Made by a program: the position numbers and the translations under genes | Assembly: GCA_003152195.1 (NCBI GenBank) | Contig: PLZN01000084.1 | Location: 1 to 43,126 of the forward strand | Length of the DNA: 43,126 nucleotides | From: Acidobacteriaceae bacterium | Lineage (GTDB): Bacteria; Acidobacteriota; Terriglobia; Terriglobales; Acidobacteriaceae | Direction: 5' to 3' | Shown here: in pieces, positions 40,434-43,126 of the stretch | How positions within the stretch are numbered: position 1 is the first letter of the stretch | How the letters are laid out: the number at the start of each line of letters is the position of its first letter | The notes under the pieces: model-generated | Database searches by the model: none | The model's input: only the letters and a program-made list of their open reading frames with translations | What the model was told of the DNA's origin: nothing

Positions 40434-43121
40434 ATGCGTTTATTGCAGAGTCTACTCCGGCGCTGGCGATCCTTTCTTGAAAAGGACTCGAGCAATGTCG
40501 AGTTAGGCGAAGAACTCCAGTTCCACCTGGAGCGCCAAACAGAAGAAAACATAGCCAATGGGATGTTACCAGAGCAAGCGCGAGCAGCAGCGAAGATTAG
40601 TTTTGGCAGCGTCACAGAGGCCACGGAGGACAGCTACAACGCGCGGGGTGTGGCGTGGATCGAGGACCTTTTTCACGACGTTCGCTACGGCTGGCGGACG
40701 TTCCTCAAGCATCGTTCCTTCACCTTTGTCACGGTCCTTACGTTGGCTCTGGGAATTGGATCCTGTACTGCAATCTTCAGCTTGGTGAACGCGGTGCTCA
40801 TCCGATCGCTGCCCTATGGCGAGCCGGAGAAACTGGTCTATCTCTTCACTCCAAACCGGCATTTGAATATCCCCGCGGAGGCCTTTGGACCCTGGAACGC
40901 GGACTTCTTCGATCTAAAAAAGCAGAACCATTCCTTCGCGGAGATGACGTTCTTTCGACAGGGGACCTATAACCTCGCAACGGATGACCGGGTAGAGAGA
41001 GTGAGCGCGGCAAAGGTCGATGCAGACTTCTTCAGCACTTTGCAATCTGCTGCTGAGTTTGGTCGCGTCATCGGCCTAAGCGATGAGCAACCAGGCAACG
41101 ACCGTGTCGTTGTCATCAGCTATGCACTTTGGCGGAGCATGTTGGGGGGGAGCGCCGACATCTTAGGCCACACGCTGCAGCTCGATGGAACGCCATATCG
41201 GGTGGTAGGCGTTATGCCGCCGGACTTTGGATACCCTCACAAGAGTGATCTTGCCTATGGGAACGGCCACGTCGAGACAACGCAGCTTTGGTTGCCCTCC
41301 GCTCTGACGCCTCAGCAACGGGCAGATCGAGAAGGATCCGACGGTTTTGCTGTTGCGCGCCTGAAGCCGAACGTCAGTTTGCGGGAGGCCCAGGCGGAGA
41401 TGAGCACGATCATGTCGCGACTCGACCTGCTGCACAGACCAGATATGCGCGGATGGGTTGCGCTGGTCAAACCGTTTCCCGATGCGGCTCTTGGTCCGGT
41501 GAAACCCTTGATGTGGCTTCTCCTGGGAGCCGTCGGCTTGGTGTTGCTCATAGCATGTGGCAACGCTGCCAACCTGCTTTTGTCGCGTGCCGCAAGCCGG
41601 ACCCACGAATTGGGTGTGCGGGCAACATTGGGCGCTCGGCGAGGCCGGCTGTTGCGTCAGATGTTGACCGAGTCCCTGATGCTGAGTGCGGTAGCAGGCT
41701 TTGTGGGCATCGGGCTAGCGTACCTCTTTCTTCACGCACTTCTGAAACTCGATCCCGGAGATATTCCGCGTATGCAAGACGCAACGCTGGATCTCCGCGT
41801 CATGACCTTCCTTGTCTTTGTTACGGTGCTGACAAGCGTTCTCTTCGGGATATTACCTTCACTCTCTGCGACCCGCATCAACCTGGCGGAGTTTTTGAAG
41901 AGTGGCGGAACGCGGGGAATCATGGGCGACCGAAGGCGGGTGAGAAACGGTCTGGCGATTGCGCAGGTCGCGCTCGTGGCCGTACTGCTTGCCGGAACCG
42001 GCTTACTATTGCGGAGCTATGCCAATGTCCTAGCCGTGCATACCGGCTTCTCGGCTTCAACCATCACTGTGAGCGTGCAGCTCAGCCCGGAGATTGTACA
42101 GCCGAGCCGACAATATGACACCGCGCAAAAGAGGCGGGTCTTCTTCGCGGAACTACTCGACAGGATACGACCGATCCACGGGGTCCAGGCTGCCGGGTTG
42201 GTGGACTTTCTACCTTTGAGCAACTCAGAAGGCCTGACCCGCTTTGAGCCGGAGGGTTATCCAAACCAGAAGGATCAATTGGTGGAGGCGCGGAGGGTCA
42301 CACCAGATTATCTTGCGGCGATGCAGATTCCATTGGTCAAGGGCCAGGGCTTCACTGACCAAGACGGACCAGGGCATCCTTCCGTAGCGATTGTCAACCA
42401 GGCCTTTGCCAAGATTTACTTGGGAAATAGCGATCCAACTGGACATCACCTTCGCCTCTCCCACACTGACCCGTGGATCACGATCGTCGGGGTCATGGGA
42501 GATGTTCGGAATATGAGCCTTGAGGCCGCTGCACCGCCACAAATTTACTTTCCATTCTGGCAAGAGCCTGCGAACAGCGCCTACCTTGCAGTGCGCTCGT
42601 CGCTTCCTCACGACGCTGTTGTCTCCGAAATTCGCGCAGCATTGCGAAGTATCGATCCAAACCTGGCGATCGCAGACGTTCATTCGATGAGCGGTCTGGA
42701 GGCAAGGGCTACAGCAAGACGCCGGTTCCAGACAACTCTGCTGACCTTGTTCTCAGGGATAGCTATGTTCTTGGCTGTAGTTGGGGTCTACGGGCTGCTT
42801 GCCTACTCCGTTAGACAAAGGACGGGGGAAATCGGAGTCCGTATGGCGCTTGGTTCATCCAGGGTCCGCGTAGTACGCCTCGTCGTACGGGAAGGGCTTG
42901 GATTGCTTGGGCTAGGCTTGTTGGTTGGGATGGCGGGTGCACTTGCTTTGACGCGACTTTTAGCCGGTTTTCTCTATGATGTGCCCGCCCTCGATCCACT
43001 CACGTTTGCACTGGTCCCAATTTTGCTGTTCGTTGCGACCCTGGTCGCGTGCTTGATTCCGGCTCGCAGGGCAGCGGCAGTCGATCCAATGGATGCACTG
43101 CGGCTGTTCGTAGCAAGTTAA
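40434..43121 (+). CDS. Acidobacterial duplicated orphan permease (ADOP), FtsX/MacB type
   Basis: 895 residues from the ATG at 40434. A cytoplasmic N-terminal segment (VELGEELQFHLERQTEENIA) is typical of ADOP. Then comes helix 1 (FVTVLTLALGIGSCTAIFSLVNAVL), a MacB periplasmic core, FtsX half one (LMWLLLGAVGLVLLIACGNAANLLLSR), a linker (RRRVRNGLAIAQVALVAVLL) starting a second MacB core, and FtsX half two ending PARRAAAVDPMDALR. No ATPase is encoded beside it, as usual for these orphans, so it must borrow one or act differently. Function in the cell is unknown. The gene ends within the window. Confidence 0.92.
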   Translation: MRLLQSLLRRWRSFLEKDSSNVELGEELQFHLERQTEENIANGMLPEQARAAAKISFGSVTEATEDSYNARGVAWIEDLFHDVRYGWRTFLKHRSFTFVTVLTLALGIGSCTAIFSLVNAVLIRSLPYGEPEKLVYLFTPNRHLNIPAEAFGPWNADFFDLKKQNHSFAEMTFFRQGTYNLATDDRVERVSAAKVDADFFSTLQSAAEFGRVIGLSDEQPGNDRVVVISYALWRSMLGGSADILGHTLQLDGTPYRVVGVMPPDFGYPHKSDLAYGNGHVETTQLWLPSALTPQQRADREGSDGFAVARLKPNVSLREAQAEMSTIMSRLDLLHRPDMRGWVALVKPFPDAALGPVKPLMWLLLGAVGLVLLIACGNAANLLLSRAASRTHELGVRATLGARRGRLLRQMLTESLMLSAVAGFVGIGLAYLFLHALLKLDPGDIPRMQDATLDLRVMTFLVFVTVLTSVLFGILPSLSATRINLAEFLKSGGTRGIMGDRRRVRNGLAIAQVALVAVLLAGTGLLLRSYANVLAVHTGFSASTITVSVQLSPEIVQPSRQYDTAQKRRVFFAELLDRIRPIHGVQAAGLVDFLPLSNSEGLTRFEPEGYPNQKDQLVEARRVTPDYLAAMQIPLVKGQGFTDQDGPGHPSVAIVNQAFAKIYLGNSDPTGHHLRLSHTDPWITIVGVMGDVRNMSLEAAAPPQIYFPFWQEPANSAYLAVRSSLPHDAVVSEIRAALRSIDPNLAIADVHSMSGLEARATARRRFQTTLLTLFSGIAMFLAVVGVYGLLAYSVRQRTGEIGVRMALGSSRVRVVRLVVREGLGLLGLGLLVGMAGALALTRLLAGFLYDVPALDPLTFALVPILLFVATLVACLIPARRAAAVDPMDALRLFVAS

Positions 43122-43126
43122 AATGT

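Noticed and set aside
1-43126. CRISPR arrays, tRNA, rRNA, integrase or transposase genes
   Set aside because: No regularly spaced repeats, no cloverleaf-like segment and no transposase-type protein were seen anywhere in the window.

Overview
This window comes from a soil-type member of the Acidobacteriota, probably class Terriglobia. The strongest evidence is a PadR regulator directly followed by a duplicated orphan FtsX/MacB-type permease (40099-43121), a pair typical of that phylum. An Oar-like TonB-dependent receptor, a BlaI/M56 pair, PQQ dehydrogenases with c-type cytochromes and moderately high GC fit the same picture. No rRNA, tRNA, CRISPR array or complete insertion sequence was seen.

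Layout. 1-2.2 kb: the 3' part of a GH95-like glycoside hydrolase and a ThuA-like protein. 2.3-3.5 kb: two coupled unknown small genes and a possible micro-ORF. 3.5-5.5 kb: an Lnt-like acyltransferase/nitrilase behind a TetR regulator with a palindromic operator. 5.8-9.6 kb: a secreted unknown protein, the blaI-M56 pair and a 40-residue membrane protein. 9.9-13.4 kb: an outer-membrane-type protein, a broken multicopper oxidase, an MBL-fold hydrolase and a small membrane protein. 13.4-19.9 kb (minus strand): six overlapping genes for a prenyl diphosphate synthase, MacB-like permease, ABC ATPase, divergent cbb3 subunit I-like protein, 4-TM protein, and a fusion of an MFS-like membrane domain to CcoO and a second cytochrome c domain. 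20.2-23.1 kb: YceI, a secreted unknown protein and a phosphoesterase. 23.2-24.0 kb: a deletion scar joining two truncated divergent genes. 24.0-28.3 kb: a small Cys-rich protein, a type II PQQ alcohol dehydrogenase and a secreted Pro-rich protein. 28.9-33.1 kb: an MFS transporter, BrnT/BrnA, a PLP decarboxylase and remnants. 33.1-39.8 kb: a frameshifted TonB receptor divergent from a cytochrome c-PQQ dehydrogenase operon ending in a truncated aldose epimerase, then an SDR. 39.8-43.1 kb: a hairpin-rich spacer and the PadR-permease pair.

The most interesting structure is a candidate BlaI regulon. Three promoter regions (7384-7434, 9881-9931, 20020-20070) each carry two 18-bp inverted repeats of the form RTCTTAA-N4-TTAAGAY, and in all three the copies start exactly 33 bp apart. 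They precede blaI-M56 itself, the outer-membrane protein/multicopper oxidase locus, and the divergent promoter between yceI and the six-gene oxidase-like operon. This links a membrane protease/repressor switch to an isoprenoid-making, isoprenoid-binding and cytochrome c/oxidase-like module. I know of no description of such a system, but that could not be searched.

Several loci are decaying: the multicopper oxidase, isochorismatase, TetR, methyltransferase and aldose epimerase are truncated or broken, and the TonB receptor has a homopolymer frameshift. Homopolymer or single-base changes could also be assembly errors.
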